From: Fistulifera solaris | Lineage: Eukaryota > Bacillariophyta > Bacillariophyceae > Naviculales > Stauroneidaceae | Assembly: GCA_030295235.1 (NCBI GenBank) | Contig: AP026180.1 | Location: 186,001 to 250,000 of the forward strand | DNA length: 64,000 nt | Direction of reading: 5' to 3' | Position numbers and translations under genes: made by a program | In this document: in pieces, positions 1 to 10,948 of the stretch | Layout of the letters: each line of letters begins with the position of its first letter | How positions within the stretch are numbered: position 1 is the stretch's first letter | Notes under the pieces: model-generated | The model's input: only the letters and a program-made list of their open reading frames with translations | What the model was told of the DNA's origin: nothing | The model's database searches: none

Positions 1-550
1 ACCACAGAATTTCTGTATGATTGAAAACTCTATTTATAGAACACTCGCGAATCGCGAACGACCAAGGCTTGTGATACGAGCTGAGACTTTTGTTTTGATA
101 TTCGATGCCCGTTTAGACTCGCGAAACGACTTATAAAGCAAACATTTTGTTGATTGTTAACATCTGATGATACTGCTGAAACTCGTAACAATAAACAATA
201 GGAACAAAGGAACAAACCATGGGCAAGGTTCGACCGACCGACGGGCATTCGTCATTCAACGCAACGGACGCTTTCGCGGACCGTGGGACGTTGGACGACC
301 GGCGCGCTCGTTCTTAACTATCTACAAGAAAGTACTTCGATGGTACCGTTGCTCGTCGTGTTTTTTCTCCCTCGTCGTTTCGTTCTCTTTATTTCATTTC
401 CTCTCTCTTTTCCATCGATGGTCTTGTTGTGATAGTGTTGCAGAGAATTTTCTCTTTCATCAAATAATCAAAAGGAACAAACTCAGAAAAGCTGCTGTCG
501 CTCAAATTCTTCCCGTCGTAAGCTAACGCAACAAAGAAGCGCACACAAAC
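1..550. other. Upstream intergenic region, no supported gene
   Basis: Short overlapping ORFs occur on both strands but none has a recognisable domain or composition. The stretch just before 551 is A/C-rich and ends with an AAAC-type context ahead of the start codon, so it probably holds the promoter and 5' leader of the sulfotransferase-like gene. I see no repeat or RNA gene in it. Confidence 0.5.
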
Positions 551-1945
551 ATGGCGCGACGGCAATCCCTTCCGGTGACGGTGCTCTTCATTTTGTTCAT
601 TGTGGTCTTGACGTATTTAGTACAAATGAATCAGATTGACATGACTTCATTTCAAGAAGTATGGAGTAAGGCAACGTCGGATACAGCTACGCAGAAAACA
701 ACGCTCCCTTCGTTGCGATTTGTGTGGGATTCACAACCGACGAAAAGCACATCAAAAACGACGCAACCTGAGAATGATGATTCGAGTGACGACAGCGAAG
801 ACGATGACGATGATGTCAAAAACGACAATCAAAAGGATAAAGAGGAAAGCAAAGATGATGACGAAGAGAGCAAAGACGAGGAAGAAAGTAGAGACGACGA
901 TCAGGAAGGAAGCAAAGATGATGAAGAGGAAAGTAAAGACGAAAGCACCGATAGTGTAGACGATAGTAGCGGTGGCGGTGACAGTGACGACGCAAATGAC
1001 GGCAAATCCCTTCGCAAACCACCTCGTTCGTCTTCCACTATCATTCCCAAAGTCGCTTGGTTGGCCAGTTATCCCAATTCCGGTACATCCTATACGATGA
1101 CAACTGTCGAACGATCGACCGATTTGTCAACCGCCACCATGTACGGCATTGAAATTGCGACCAAAGACAAGGATACATCGGAAGTGGTCACACCGGGAGG
1201 CCCCTTGTGGGAAGGCATGTCGGGAAAACGCGGTACGACCATTCGACCTTTACCGACCACCTACGTCTTGACCAAAACACATTGTGGAGGGCGTTGCATC
1301 AAATGCCCCGCCACCGAATACGTCATTGATGTTGAAGAATTTCGTCAAGCCTGTTTGCGAACGACGGGATACGATCCACCGCGACAACGCTTTGAGCGAC
1401 AAATGAAAGTACCCGTCGCCAAAATATTGCATCTGATTCGTAGCCCCTTTACCAACATTGTCGCGCGCTTCCATTTGGAGCAGCGTCATTATGTACGAGA
1501 AGGCAACAACAAGTACGAACGCGATGCCGATGGTTTTCGTCAGTGGTGCAAGGATTTGGACAAGAGATACAGTAAAACGGAACATTTGGTGTGGCAGGAC
1601 GATCCGGCCTTGAAAGAACTTTTTTTGCAAGTGCCCTGTCGAGCGGAATTTTACAAATACACGCAATGGCACAACCATTTGTTCCAATTGCGTGACATGT
1701 TGTCCAATCCGAAGGACGACTACTTGGTCGTGCATTATGAAGACTACGAAACCAATTTGAATGCTACCATTGGAACGATTATGGACTTTTTAGAGCAAGA
1801 AGTAGTGAACCCATTGCGCGAATTCCGACCCTTGCCGGATTATGCCGATCATTTCTCGAAATCGGATCGTCGTCGTGTTCGACAATTAGTTCAGTACATG
1901 TCATCGAGTGAAACGTGGAGCATGTTGGAGCGCTATCTGGATTAA
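551..1945 (+). CDS. Sulfotransferase-like type II membrane protein
   Basis: Intronless 464-residue protein. Residues 8-25 form one hydrophobic segment after a short basic N-terminus, which fits a Golgi-type signal anchor. A very acidic Asp/Glu/Ser/Lys linker (about residues 75-150) follows, then a catalytic-type domain. SYPNSGTSYT at about residue 173 matches the 5'-phosphosulfate-binding loop of PAPS sulfotransferases, HLIRSPFTNIVARFH matches the 3'-phosphate-binding strand and helix (Arg and Ser), and VVHYEDY is the usual downstream strand. The likely role is transfer of sulfate from PAPS to a glycan or protein in the secretory pathway; the substrate cannot be read. The start is the first ATG in frame and puts the anchor at the N-terminus. 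The acidic linker is low-complexity and probably a stalk. Confidence 0.75.
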   Translation: MARRQSLPVTVLFILFIVVLTYLVQMNQIDMTSFQEVWSKATSDTATQKTTLPSLRFVWDSQPTKSTSKTTQPENDDSSDDSEDDDDDVKNDNQKDKEESKDDDEESKDEEESRDDDQEGSKDDEEESKDESTDSVDDSSGGGDSDDANDGKSLRKPPRSSSTIIPKVAWLASYPNSGTSYTMTTVERSTDLSTATMYGIEIATKDKDTSEVVTPGGPLWEGMSGKRGTTIRPLPTTYVLTKTHCGGRCIKCPATEYVIDVEEFRQACLRTTGYDPPRQRFERQMKVPVAKILHLIRSPFTNIVARFHLEQRHYVREGNNKYERDADGFRQWCKDLDKRYSKTEHLVWQDDPALKELFLQVPCRAEFYKYTQWHNHLFQLRDMLSNPKDDYLVVHYEDYETNLNATIGTIMDFLEQEVVNPLREFRPLPDYADHFSKSDRRRVRQLVQYMSSSETWSMLERYLD

Positions 1946-2052
1946 TTCAAACATATCTAAAATGAGTCGACGTGCTTATGAAGGCACTATGAAAGTAGAG
2001 AAGTACTCCTTCACGAACGTGTCTTGCTGGATAATGATTACAATTTAAATGA

Positions 2053-3108
2053 TTACTCATCACTACTACTATGACTATTGTTGCGTTGCAATTTAGGTGG
2101 ATCCGATGATGATGATGTCGTTTGTATCCATGTAGGCAGTATTGACAATTTCGTTTTGTGATGCGCTGGCTCTGGTTGCTGAGCTTCCGTTTCATCACGT
2201 GACCACCAGTACGGATCTTGTTCGGACCGACTGGCCCATTCGTCTTGCACCGAAACAAAATCGACGGAACCTTCGTCGCGAAGATCGTGCTGGCTGTCTC
2301 CGCCTCCTCTCCAGAAAAAGACCGAATCCCACCACGACGACGATGATTCACCCATCTGCGGCTGCCGTGTCGTATGAAAGGATGTTTCATGTTGATGATG
2401 ATGATGATGATGATTCGGAGGGTTCTCTCTCGTCCATTCTAAGCCATCGGGTAAAAAGGGTTCTCGTATATCATGTCGTGAAATATTTTCATGCCCTTCC
2501 CACCACCACGGTCTCCTCCGCAGAGAAGCTTCATGATCCAACAAGGAACGCTGCAAATCATCCCGATCCCGTTGTACTTGAAATCGATAATAATGCCGTA
2601 ACAGAAAGAATCGTATCAGTTCCATGATGGCAATCATCCACAACCAAACTTGTAAGGCGATGCGTCGCGTCGCATCATGTCCGTACGGAGGCGGCGCATG
2701 CGCGACCGTCAAAAACAATATGGCGCCACCCGAGGCTACTACAATGAGAATCCACGAAATCCGCGCACTCCACAATAAGGTCGATCGTTCACACACCCAA
2801 TCGGTACTAAAACCACAACAACTCCACACGGATCGCAATCCCAACAACGCGGCGGCAACTCCGGCAACCCAATCAAACGAACGATGTCGCTTTGGTTCGA
2901 GCCATAAACACGAAAGTAAACCGACCGTCAAACAAATATCGAAGCAAATCCATAATTGTAACGTCTTTTGAATGTTCCGTCGACTGCAACAGAAATAATG
3001 ACTGGGAATGCGTGTTTCGTTGTTGTTCTGTATCAAGCGCGTCGCGACGGGAGAGGCCGCCGCGATATCCCAAGGACTCAGATTGTTGTCGTTTTCATCA
3101 TCTGTCAT
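2053..3108 (-). CDS. Four-TM membrane protein with His-rich tail, function unknown
   Basis: The frame is open from 3321, but I place the start at the internal ATG at 3108 (MTDDENDNNL) because the extra 71 residues upstream are low-complexity (Ala/Thr run, then Phe-rich). The 351-residue protein has four hydrophobic helices: LWICFDICLTVGLLSCLW, WVAGVAAALLGLRSVW, ISWILIVVASGGAILFL and a longer one around WLWMIAIMELIRFFLL. The C-terminal half is hydrophilic and Trp/Ser/Asp-rich; it includes a six-histidine run encoded by a GAT/ATC microsatellite near 2393-2414. I do not recognise the family. It lies convergent with the sulfotransferase-like gene, about 107 bases from its stop. Confidence 0.6.
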   Translation of the reverse strand: MTDDENDNNLSPWDIAAASPVATRLIQNNNETRIPSHYFCCSRRNIQKTLQLWICFDICLTVGLLSCLWLEPKRHRSFDWVAGVAAALLGLRSVWSCCGFSTDWVCERSTLLWSARISWILIVVASGGAILFLTVAHAPPPYGHDATRRIALQVWLWMIAIMELIRFFLLRHYYRFQVQRDRDDLQRSLLDHEASLRRRPWWWEGHENISRHDIREPFLPDGLEWTRENPPNHHHHHHQHETSFHTTRQPQMGESSSSWWDSVFFWRGGGDSQHDLRDEGSVDFVSVQDEWASRSEQDPYWWSRDETEAQQPEPAHHKTKLSILPTWIQTTSSSSDPPKLQRNNSHSSSDE

Positions 3109-3555
3109 GATTGTATGAAAGAGAAAACGAAAATTATAAAAAGAAAAGAAGAAAAGGAATGAGAATACACGAATCATCATCGTCGCTGTCGCTGTCGCCG
3201 CTGTCATGCAGAAAAATTCGACGGGAAGAGAAAAAGTCTGTTCTTCACTCAATTGTACAAACGCATACCAGTCCGACATGCATTCCGCGCGGCTATGAAA
3301 TCTTGTAGGGACGTTCCACAATTAACCGCTTTCTAAACTTTACTTAGGCGAAACGGTCCGATGGAAAAAAGTTTCAGTGGAACGGACGCAGTAATCAATG
3401 ACACTAAAAAATAGAGTACAGAACCTTGTAGAAGTCCCCGAAATTGTGAGACGAACTCTCGTCATCCACCAAACGACAACGACGAGCGAATCTTGCGATG
3501 ATCACTTTGTTATATCAATCGCTTCATCAACGACCAGGACCGAATTCTCACCATA

Positions 3556-4473
3556 ATGGCGGTTGATGATGATTCATGGGACAGCACTGTGATTCGATCC
3601 GTTTTCTTCTCGCGATGGCAACAGATCGTGGAGATTGTTGTGAGCGTTTCCGCTCTGATCATCGCGTATTGGTTTGATGGCTGGAAGATCCACGATCGGC
3701 CGACACCCTATCAATATCTTGCTCAAGAAGACGTCTACGTGCGAGATCTGGCTCACGATGAGCATCTCAATTATACCTGCTTTGTCGACAACTCGTCTCT
3801 GCACTTTGTGGCCATATTTTTACCCATTATACTGCAGATTGCGTGGTCTCTCCTACTCCTGGGAAGAAAACGATGGTTCGACGAGTTGCATGGAATAATA
3901 TCTAGCACAAGTTTCGCCTTCGCACTCGATACATTCCTAACGTACGCGATCAAATGCTATGTCGGATATCTCCGACCCGTTTATTATGATCACTGCCGAC
4001 CGTTTGAAGATTATCACGGATGTACCACCAACAAAAGCTTCATTCATGTTTCCTTTCCCAGTTCACACAGTTCCTTGTCGTTTTGCGGCATGGCAATTCT
4101 TGCCTTGTTCTTGGATCGGACGTGGCGACACTACCGGAGTCGCAGAAGTTATCACGAAGCCCTGGAAAGTGATGTCAAGATTGCGACAGTCGATTCGTTG
4201 AACTTGCTTCCAGCGACCAGTACCGATCGTTTCGTGTCACTGCTTTGTGTAGTGATACCATTGGCCTTGGCTTTGTTTGTGAGTTGCACGCGCATTTACA
4301 ACAACTTTCACTATCCGGCCGATGTTTTGACCGGAGCTGTTTTGGGTGGTGCAATTGCAATAGTTTGTCACGGACTTTGGTTCGATCACGGACGTGATAT
4401 TCAACTGGTTCAACTGTTCAAGCCGGGTCCCAACGATATTCCCAAAATCATTGACGAGGAAGAGGTAGAATAG
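3556..4473 (+). CDS. PAP2-family lipid phosphate phosphatase
   Basis: The 305-residue multi-pass protein carries all three phosphatase motifs of the PAP2/LPP superfamily. C1 is K-CYVGYL-RP (about residues 133-141), C2 is PSSH (about 168-172, the common eukaryotic variant of PSGH), and C3 is TRIYNNFHYPADV (about 245-257) with the catalytic His and Asp. Hydrophobic segments surround them as in LPPs. Known family members remove phosphate from phosphatidic acid, lysophosphatidate or diacylglycerol pyrophosphate at ER or other membranes, giving diacylglycerol for lipid synthesis or ending lipid signals. The C-terminus is short and acidic (DEEEVE). The gene is complete, with an ATG at 3556 following an ACCATA context. 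Confidence 0.88.
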   Translation: MAVDDDSWDSTVIRSVFFSRWQQIVEIVVSVSALIIAYWFDGWKIHDRPTPYQYLAQEDVYVRDLAHDEHLNYTCFVDNSSLHFVAIFLPIILQIAWSLLLLGRKRWFDELHGIISSTSFAFALDTFLTYAIKCYVGYLRPVYYDHCRPFEDYHGCTTNKSFIHVSFPSSHSSLSFCGMAILALFLDRTWRHYRSRRSYHEALESDVKIATVDSLNLLPATSTDRFVSLLCVVIPLALALFVSCTRIYNNFHYPADVLTGAVLGGAIAIVCHGLWFDHGRDIQLVQLFKPGPNDIPKIIDEEEVE

Positions 4474-4503
4474 CAAAGCCTTTTCACAAAGCAAAACGAA
4501 CAT

Positions 4504-4554
4504 CATGACGACTCATGACCGAATCCAGTCGGGGAAATAGTAATCTACACTTTG
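4504..4554 (+). repeat. Dispersed short repeat (AATCCAGTC family)
   Basis: Contains CATGACCGAATCCAGTC followed by an AGTAATCTACACTTTG-like block. The same order of blocks recurs near 36611, 47468 and 47690, and resembles one part of the tandem monomers at 63.3-63.85 kb on the opposite strand. It lies between the lipid phosphatase gene and the helicase-associated-domain gene. Confidence 0.5.
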
Positions 4555-4717
4555 AGGAATACTGGAAAGCGAGTATCTACGCAAGTGTGCCAAATCTTTC
4601 GCAATCGTTTCGGCAACCGCAACTTCCGATCCAAAATAATAATTGAAGCGCATTCATTTCTCTGCAAAGTAGAAAGACGTGTTTGTGCTGTTGTAGATCG
4701 ATGCAAAGTAAGACACA

Positions 4718-7047
4718 ATGAGCTTCCCTTTTCGAACTATCAGAATAACGCTTGGATGGAATTCCACAGACGGTGCGAGGTGCGAGGCCCATCAACAAGC
4801 GAACGGGCACTGCCATTACCCTGCGTCCTCCGGTGCAAATAAACCTTTGCCGTCACGCTGGAACGCCCAGCCATCAGGTGATCCGCAAAATCAGCAAGAA
4901 GAGCCGCAGCTTATCGTCGAAAAGAAGCCACGTGCAAAGAAAATACCTTGGATGGAACGATACTGGCAACTGGTCCTATTGAAACAGAAACACGGGCACT
5001 TGCAACTGAAAAATGCAGAAGACAAAACCCTTCGCTCGTGGTTTTACAGTCAGAAATTTAACTACAAGAAAGGGAGCCTTCACGAGTATCAAATCGACCT
5101 GCTCAAAAAAATCGGACTGGATCTTAACGACAGTGGGAGTTCGTCGAAAACTTTTGCTTCAACCTCATCTGTGTTGAATGCGGTCAAGAAAAACGAGGAG
5201 TCTCAAAAGCAAACTCTAGATGCTCGGATCAAAACTTCCTTTGGAGAACGTAGCGGACTCTCGCAAGAAAGCTTGCCAACGTCCGAGCCCGCTGCAGACT
5301 TACAATTGAGGGAGTCAGATGACGAAACTACAGCAAGGGTCCCGAATGAAAGAGCTGATGCTTTCACGACAAAATTCAAGAGTCAATCCAAAGCAGGGAA
5401 CGGGGCGAATACGCCGTTGTATTCAAGCATCGACATCCAACAATCGTTACAGAGACCAAACAAATTTAAGATACAGCACGAAGAACCGCTACATCAAGTG
5501 AGGCATTTGTCGACTAAGCCTGCCGCGAAAAGAAAGAAAACTACAGAGATAGTGCCTTGGATGGATAGATACAAGCAACTTGTTCATTTTAACCAGAAGC
5601 ACGGACACTGCCGCGTATCTCTTAAGAATGACGAAAAACTCCACTTTTGGGTTTACACTCAACGAAGTTTGTACAAAAAGGAAAGCTCAAGCGATATCAA
5701 ATGGACTTACTCGATGAGGTCGATCTTTTTTGCAGTGGCAATAAGGAATCTACGAAAAGTCATTCGACGCCTCCGCTTGCTTCGAATTCGGCCAAGAAAA
5801 ACGAGGAGTCTGAAGGTCAACTGTCGGCTGAAAGGATCGAAATTTTGTCAGAACATGGTGACAGAGAGAAACGTGAGCTGTCTCAGGGCGGAAACAAGCA
5901 GCTTTTAAGCAAGCCAAGGACTGAGCCAGTATCCGGACAATCCATGACTTTTGAGCCAAGGAAGAAAACAGTCAATAATACACCCACGGAAAAGCCTAGC
6001 CATTTCACCGTCGTCGAAAGAAGCGATGACTTCATGACAGGGAACAGGAGTCGGTCAAAAGTAGGGAATACCTCAAATTTACTTAACATGGATCCAGAAC
6101 CCTTTCAGAAGTACGCCATTGGCACACGGGTGAGGGCGATCTTTCAAGTGGATGGAGTACTACGGTCATTCGGCGGTTCTGTCTTTTCATTTGAGCAATT
6201 CGAAGAAGACGACGGCAGTCGGAAATGGGGACACATGATCCATTATGACGATGGCGACAAAGAACACATGTTGGAGGATGATGTCGCAGAGCACGTTGTA
6301 ACTGAAAATTGCAAAAAGCGCAAGGCAAAGAGCCAACTAAATGACAAGCAACTCAAACGCCCGAAAGAAGTGAGCCTGTCCGACAGAGATATCCTTTTGG
6401 AAGGAATGGAAGCGAAGCGGATATGCTCTGTTCCAGGTGAAACCAAAGTGGATTTCCCGGAGAAGTTAGTGTCTGCTGTCTTGTCGAAGAAGTTGAACGA
6501 GACCAGTAGAGTGAGACGCAACGATGAAGCGCTCTCTCAATCATTCAACCACGCCAATGCACGTGGAACCGAGAGTCATACCACGAACGCACAATTTACC
6601 GAAAAGAAGAAAGACGCTATGATTAAGCGTTCCAAATATTGTTGGTCCGACTTGGACTCTTTATCGTCGGAGGACAGCTCGGTTCGTTTGCCTTCTATCA
6701 AAAAGGGGAGAAAAATAAAAAGGAATTTGTCGTTCTTGGACTCTTCATTGTCGGACGACAGTTCGTTTCATTTGCCTAATTTTAGGACATCATCAAAGGC
6801 CAAGGCGAACACCGAGAAGAGTTATCGAAAAGCTCCGATTATTCGACGTGCATCGTTTCCTTGTGGTGATGACACTTCAAGTACTGGCAGTGACCGTTTA
6901 CCGTCTTGTCGTCGGCGAAGAACGGATCATAGATTTCTGAGACTCGAAACGAGATTATTGACCTTGTTGACCTTGTTGACGACGATTCTTCAGCTTAACC
7001 TTCTTAACATTCAGTATAATAAAGTACCAGGTATAGACTTTTCGTGA
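4718..7047 (+). CDS. Helicase-associated-domain protein with Tudor-like domain (one frame break)
   Basis: Two copies of the helicase-associated (HA) domain are visible: IPWMERYWQLVLLKQKHGH (about residues 76-136) and VPWMDRYKQLVHFNQKHGH (from about 279). A Tudor/PTM-like block follows at about nt 6112-6290 (YAIGTRVRAIF ... HYDDGDKEHM), then a Ser/Lys-rich, nuclear-looking tail. The frame changes at the A5 run at 5675-5679. One missing A restores YKKGKLKRYQMDLL, which parallels YKKGSLHEYQIDLL of the first copy. With that base the protein would be about 776 residues. HA domains are abundant in diatoms and are thought to bind nucleic acid; Tudor-like folds often read methylated histones. A chromatin role is inference. 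The ATG at 4718 is the first in frame, but an upstream exon cannot be excluded. Confidence 0.62.
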
Positions 7048-7163
7048 ATGAACTTTTTCAGTCCCACGCTGAATATAACAGCCACATAAATATTTTTTCA
7101 TTTTCAACGTGAACATTAACATGGACATGAACGTTCTCGTTCTGTTTTCTTCCTAAAGCAATA

Positions 7164-8258
7164 ATGAGTCTTACAGTGAAAACAGATGTTATAATCATAG
7201 GCGCAGGCCTTTCCGGGTTAACGGCGGCCTTTCATTTGTTGCAACAAGTCAATCCTCCGCGCGTCGTCGTCTTTGAAGCCCGCCATCGCATCGGAGGACG
7301 CATTCATACTCTTGAAAAGGGTTTGGATTTAGGTCCGACGTGGTTCTGGTCGGAGAACAAACATGTCAAGGACATGTTGAGTCTGTTTCGTATCGATTCC
7401 TTCGAGCAATACGAATCAGGACATCATATCTTTCAGTCTTCGCTCGATGCACCGATTGAACGATTTGCTTCGGACGATTCGTATAGCATACCGTCCTATC
7501 GATTCACAGGAGGAACTATTTCACTTGTGAATGCTCTCAAGAATCAGCTGAATCATGATACTATTCAATTGCAACAAGTCGTAAAAAGCATAAACGTACT
7601 GGAGGAAGAAAAGTGCGTACAGGTGCAACTCGAAAATGGTCAACAATGGCAAGCCTCCCACGTGATTGTCACGTTACCGCCGCATCTGGCAGCTACCACT
7701 CTTTCCTTCAATCCACCTTTACCGGCGGCGTTGCAGAATATCATGAAATCGACACCCACATGGATGGGGCAAGCCATGAAAGTGGCATTGCGCTACTCCC
7801 ATCCATTTTGGCGCGACGCGCAACTGTCGGGCATGGCCGTCAGTCACACGGGTCCGGTCCAACAATTCCATGATGCCACGAATGGGAGTGTGGCGGGCTT
7901 GTTTGGATGGGTGACCGACCGGGGTGCACACATGACGACGGAAGCACGTCGCGAAGCTGTTTTGCGACAAGTTGTACACTTGTTTGGACCACAGGCGGCG
8001 GCTCCTTTGGCTTATCACGAAATGAATTGGGGAGAAGAGCCGTTTACCAACAATGTCAAGGGAAATCCGGTTGTGGCGAGAGGACATCCTACCTACGGTC
8101 ATGCAGCACTACAAGTTCCTTGGGAAGGACGAGTGTGGTGGGCAACTACGGAAGCGTCTCCCGTGAGCGGAGGATACTTGGATGGTGCGATTTTTATTGG
8201 ACGCCGAGTTGCCCAAGCTGTATGGGAGCAACTGAAACGAGACACGGGCGAACCATAG
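7164..8258 (+). CDS. Flavin monoamine oxidase family protein
   Basis: The 364-residue intact protein begins with the Rossmann FAD-binding motif IIGAGLSGLTAA (GxGxxG at residues 13-18), then the acidic end of strand 2 (VVVFEAR) and the GG doublet RIGGRIHT. GPTWFW and the C-terminal ATTEASPVSGGYLDGAI match the FAD-contact region of amine oxidases. Family members oxidise amines to aldehydes with release of ammonia and hydrogen peroxide. The substrate is unknown. The protein is shorter than animal MAO (about 520 residues) and lacks a C-terminal membrane anchor, so it is probably soluble. It has no obvious targeting peptide and starts close to the FAD motif, as in bacterial homologues. Confidence 0.85.
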   Translation: MSLTVKTDVIIIGAGLSGLTAAFHLLQQVNPPRVVVFEARHRIGGRIHTLEKGLDLGPTWFWSENKHVKDMLSLFRIDSFEQYESGHHIFQSSLDAPIERFASDDSYSIPSYRFTGGTISLVNALKNQLNHDTIQLQQVVKSINVLEEEKCVQVQLENGQQWQASHVIVTLPPHLAATTLSFNPPLPAALQNIMKSTPTWMGQAMKVALRYSHPFWRDAQLSGMAVSHTGPVQQFHDATNGSVAGLFGWVTDRGAHMTTEARREAVLRQVVHLFGPQAAAPLAYHEMNWGEEPFTNNVKGNPVVARGHPTYGHAALQVPWEGRVWWATTEASPVSGGYLDGAIFIGRRVAQAVWEQLKRDTGEP

Positions 8259-8307
8259 CTGCACTCAACATTTGCAAAGGTTTCTATTATCTATTCTATT
8301 TCTATGT

Positions 8308-9411
8308 TCAGAACGCAATCAATCGATGAATCTCCACCTGATAACCATCCGCCAGATCGATCAAGCAGTGGGTACAAGTCATGCTGTTTATTTGCTGGAA
8401 GGCACGATGGTATTTTTCTCGGATTGAGTCCGATATACTGGCTGTATTGGCAATATGTCGTCGCAGGAATCGATTTTCATATTCGTTCTCCCCCTGAATG
8501 GATTGCTCTTCCGTCCACTGGGTATTTGTAGGTGCGATGGTGCTCAGGTCGTTATTGAGGACGTTCTCGGTGGAGCCACTCCTTCCGGCAAATCCGTAAA
8601 TACTTTGCAGTAAATTAAAGTTGAAGGCACCTGGATCCAGATTTCGTCCAGGACGATTGGTGTAATCCATGCATTCACCAGTATTGATATTGGTGTAAAT
8701 TCTGAAGAGAGTCACCGGGCACGTGAGAAAGCATCGATTGCAACCAATCGCAGACACAACTGGTTTTACTTACTCATCCGTGTGCGCCAGTCCGAATCCG
8801 TGGCCCAATTCGTGGCACATGGTGTACTGCTTCTGATCTTCTTCGTACAACCAGTAATCATTCAACATGGCGACACTATTGACCATGTACTGACCGTTGG
8901 TCAATGCCACATTGATACCCCTCCAATCCGTCTGCCCGTAATTGCCATTGCATACTTTGATACGTCCTTCGGAAGGCGTGCATTCCGGATCTATAGCGAC
9001 CCGTTGAATACTCAAAGCCAGTGGGTCCACGTTGTCGTATCCAGCGTCCCATCGACTCACCCATTGTTCCAAATATGGAGTCCACGAATCGTCGAGGGCA
9101 TTTTCGATTATCAAATCCAAACCGTTGTTGTTTTTCAATTTGGCTACCGGCCACAAGAGTGTATCATTGCGACCCGGAAGATCTTGTTGTACCAACAACT
9201 CAGCAGGCTGCGTAGCCCCGGTCCAAACTACGATACCAATGGCAATCGCGACAACAATTAAAACGCCGAGACATATTAAGAAGAACAAACGATTCATGCA
9301 AGAACATAACGAGGAGCATCCGGATTCGTTGCTCAATTGCGAATCCGATTCATCATCGATTGTGATAGAAGTATTTCGTCTTCTGGATTTGTATTCCGGA
9401 GAATCGCTCAT
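8308..9411 (-). CDS. Membrane-anchored metzincin metalloprotease 1 (two exons)
   Basis: Exon 1 is 9411..8774 and exon 2 is 8701..8308, with a 72-nt GT-AG intron (GTAAGT donor). The frame is open to an ATG at 9558, but the ATG at 9411 gives a leader like those of the paralogues; the product is then 343 residues. It has a cytoplasmic N-terminus with a Cys cluster, one TM helix (FFLICLGVLIVVAIAIGIVVW) and an extracellular domain. HELGHGFGLAHTD is the zinc-binding HExxHxxGxxHxD signature of metzincins, and GECMDYT in exon 2 supplies the Met-turn. Two conserved Cys (CTPSEGRIKVC) may form a disulfide. It is probably a type II surface or endomembrane protease with unknown substrate, first of three tandem minus-strand copies. 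Confidence 0.78.
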
Positions 9412-9954
9412 GCTATTGATTATATTATTATTAATCGAGTCGATTGGAGAAAAGAAAAGATTTTGTGCGACTGCTTCATCATCTTCAGCGAAAAGGATTT
9501 TCCGCGAAACTGACTTTTCATACGTGGCAGTAAGCCGACATAGGAATGCGCGATTCAACGGACGTTTCGACTGTACGTTGACCAGAGGCCGATGTACTCA
9601 ACACACGATAGACCGAAATTTCAAATTTCGCACGCACCAAACAAACAAACAAATTTAAACAAACAAAAAAAAAAAACACGATCGATTGAAGAATGATGTC
9701 GTTGAGCCGAGCAAATGCTGCATGCGCATCTTTGATCATCATAAAAAGATGAAGCACGATTCGAGTTGGCACGATCCAAACGAAAGAATCACGTTTTGTT
9801 TGATCGAATGGCGCACGAACTATAGCGACGAAAATACTGGTACATCCGTTGTTTTTTATCGAGTCAGAGACTCGACGATGCCGAACGGGAAAGGACAAGC
9901 GAAAAGGAGTTAATGGAAGCTCTATGCATGTTTGATGATTAGCGATTCATGTGC
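9412..9954. other. Intergenic region between metzincins 1 and 2
   Basis: Holds the possible extended N-terminus of metzincin 1 (9412-9558), an AAAC-rich simple-sequence stretch near 9648-9678, and the 3' flank of metzincin 2. No other gene is supported. Confidence 0.45.
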
Positions 9955-10948
9955 TCAAAGCAAAAGCTTGTGAACAAAGATGCGATATCCATTCGAGAGA
10001 TCAAGTCGACAATCCGCACATGATAAATCTTGACTTGCTTGGTCCACTGCTGCACGATATTCATCGAGTGTTTCTTTCGACAGTTTCTTCATTGAACTCA
10101 GCCCCGGACGCAACAAGCGGCGCTCACTATTTCCGTACAGTCGATACAACAAGTTGAAATTGTATTCCCCACACTCCAAATTGTCTTGCGGGAATTCCGT
10201 GTAATCCATGCACTCTCCTGTGGGTTCATTGAAGTAATTTCTGAAAAAGACCATTAGAGCACAAATTGTGAATAATGAAGCCCTCAATTGATGTAATTTA
10301 ACGAAAGAGCTACGGCTCCCAGTTTTCTACTTACTCGTCGGTGTGCGGAAGACCCCATCCGTGTCCCAATTCATGACACATTGTGTATTTCTTCTGAGCG
10401 TCAGTGTTTTGCGTGTCAGCGACATTGATCCAGTAGTCATTGTACTTTGAAATGCTATTCTGAATGTAGTTGTTCTCGTCCGTCAAAGCAATATTGAGGC
10501 CACGCCAATCTGTTTCGCCGTAGTTTCCGTTGCAATTCTTGAGTTTACCCATGATAGGCTCACATTGCGGATCCACAGCTACACGCTGCACCGAAAGTGA
10601 CAGCGGATCAATATCATTCGTGCCGTTCGAATAACCACCATCCCACCTTCGAATGTACTCGTCAAAAACAGGGATCCACGTGTCATCAAGGGCATTCAAG
10701 ACTTCCACTTGCACTCCACCTTGACCAGTGGGTTGTCTCCATAAAAGTGTTTCATTGCGCCCTGGTTTGTCCGATGGTACCAATGTGTCTCCCGAGCTGG
10801 CGTAGAAAATCCCCGCCACGAGCATGTAAATTACAATAGCCACGGCAATACAACATAGAGAGGAACAGATCCAGCAAATGATGCTTCGAAGGCATGAACA
10901 CACAAAGTTCCAACAGGAAGCTGTTTTGGATAGCGTCTGTGTTGTCAT
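9955..10948 (-). CDS. Membrane-anchored metzincin metalloprotease 2 (two exons)
   Basis: Exon 1 is 10948..10335 and exon 2 is 10240..9955; the 94-nt intron has a GTAAGT donor and a TTTTTCAG acceptor, and falls at exactly the same codon as in its paralogues (inside the Glu after HTD). The predicted product is 299 residues. The N-terminus has a Cys-rich segment and a TM helix (IAVAIVIYMLVAGIFY), then a Pro-Gly-Arg-Asn motif shared with the other copies, the zinc site HELGHGWGLPHTD, and the Met-turn GECMDYT in exon 2. The gene is intact. It sits head-to-tail between metzincins 1 and 3, so it probably arose by tandem duplication. Confidence 0.8.

Noticed and set aside
720-1022. Lys/Met-rich plus-strand ORF and Arg/His-rich minus-strand ORF inside the sulfotransferase-like gene
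   Set aside because: They are shadows of the GA-rich acidic linker in other frames; their composition simply mirrors it.
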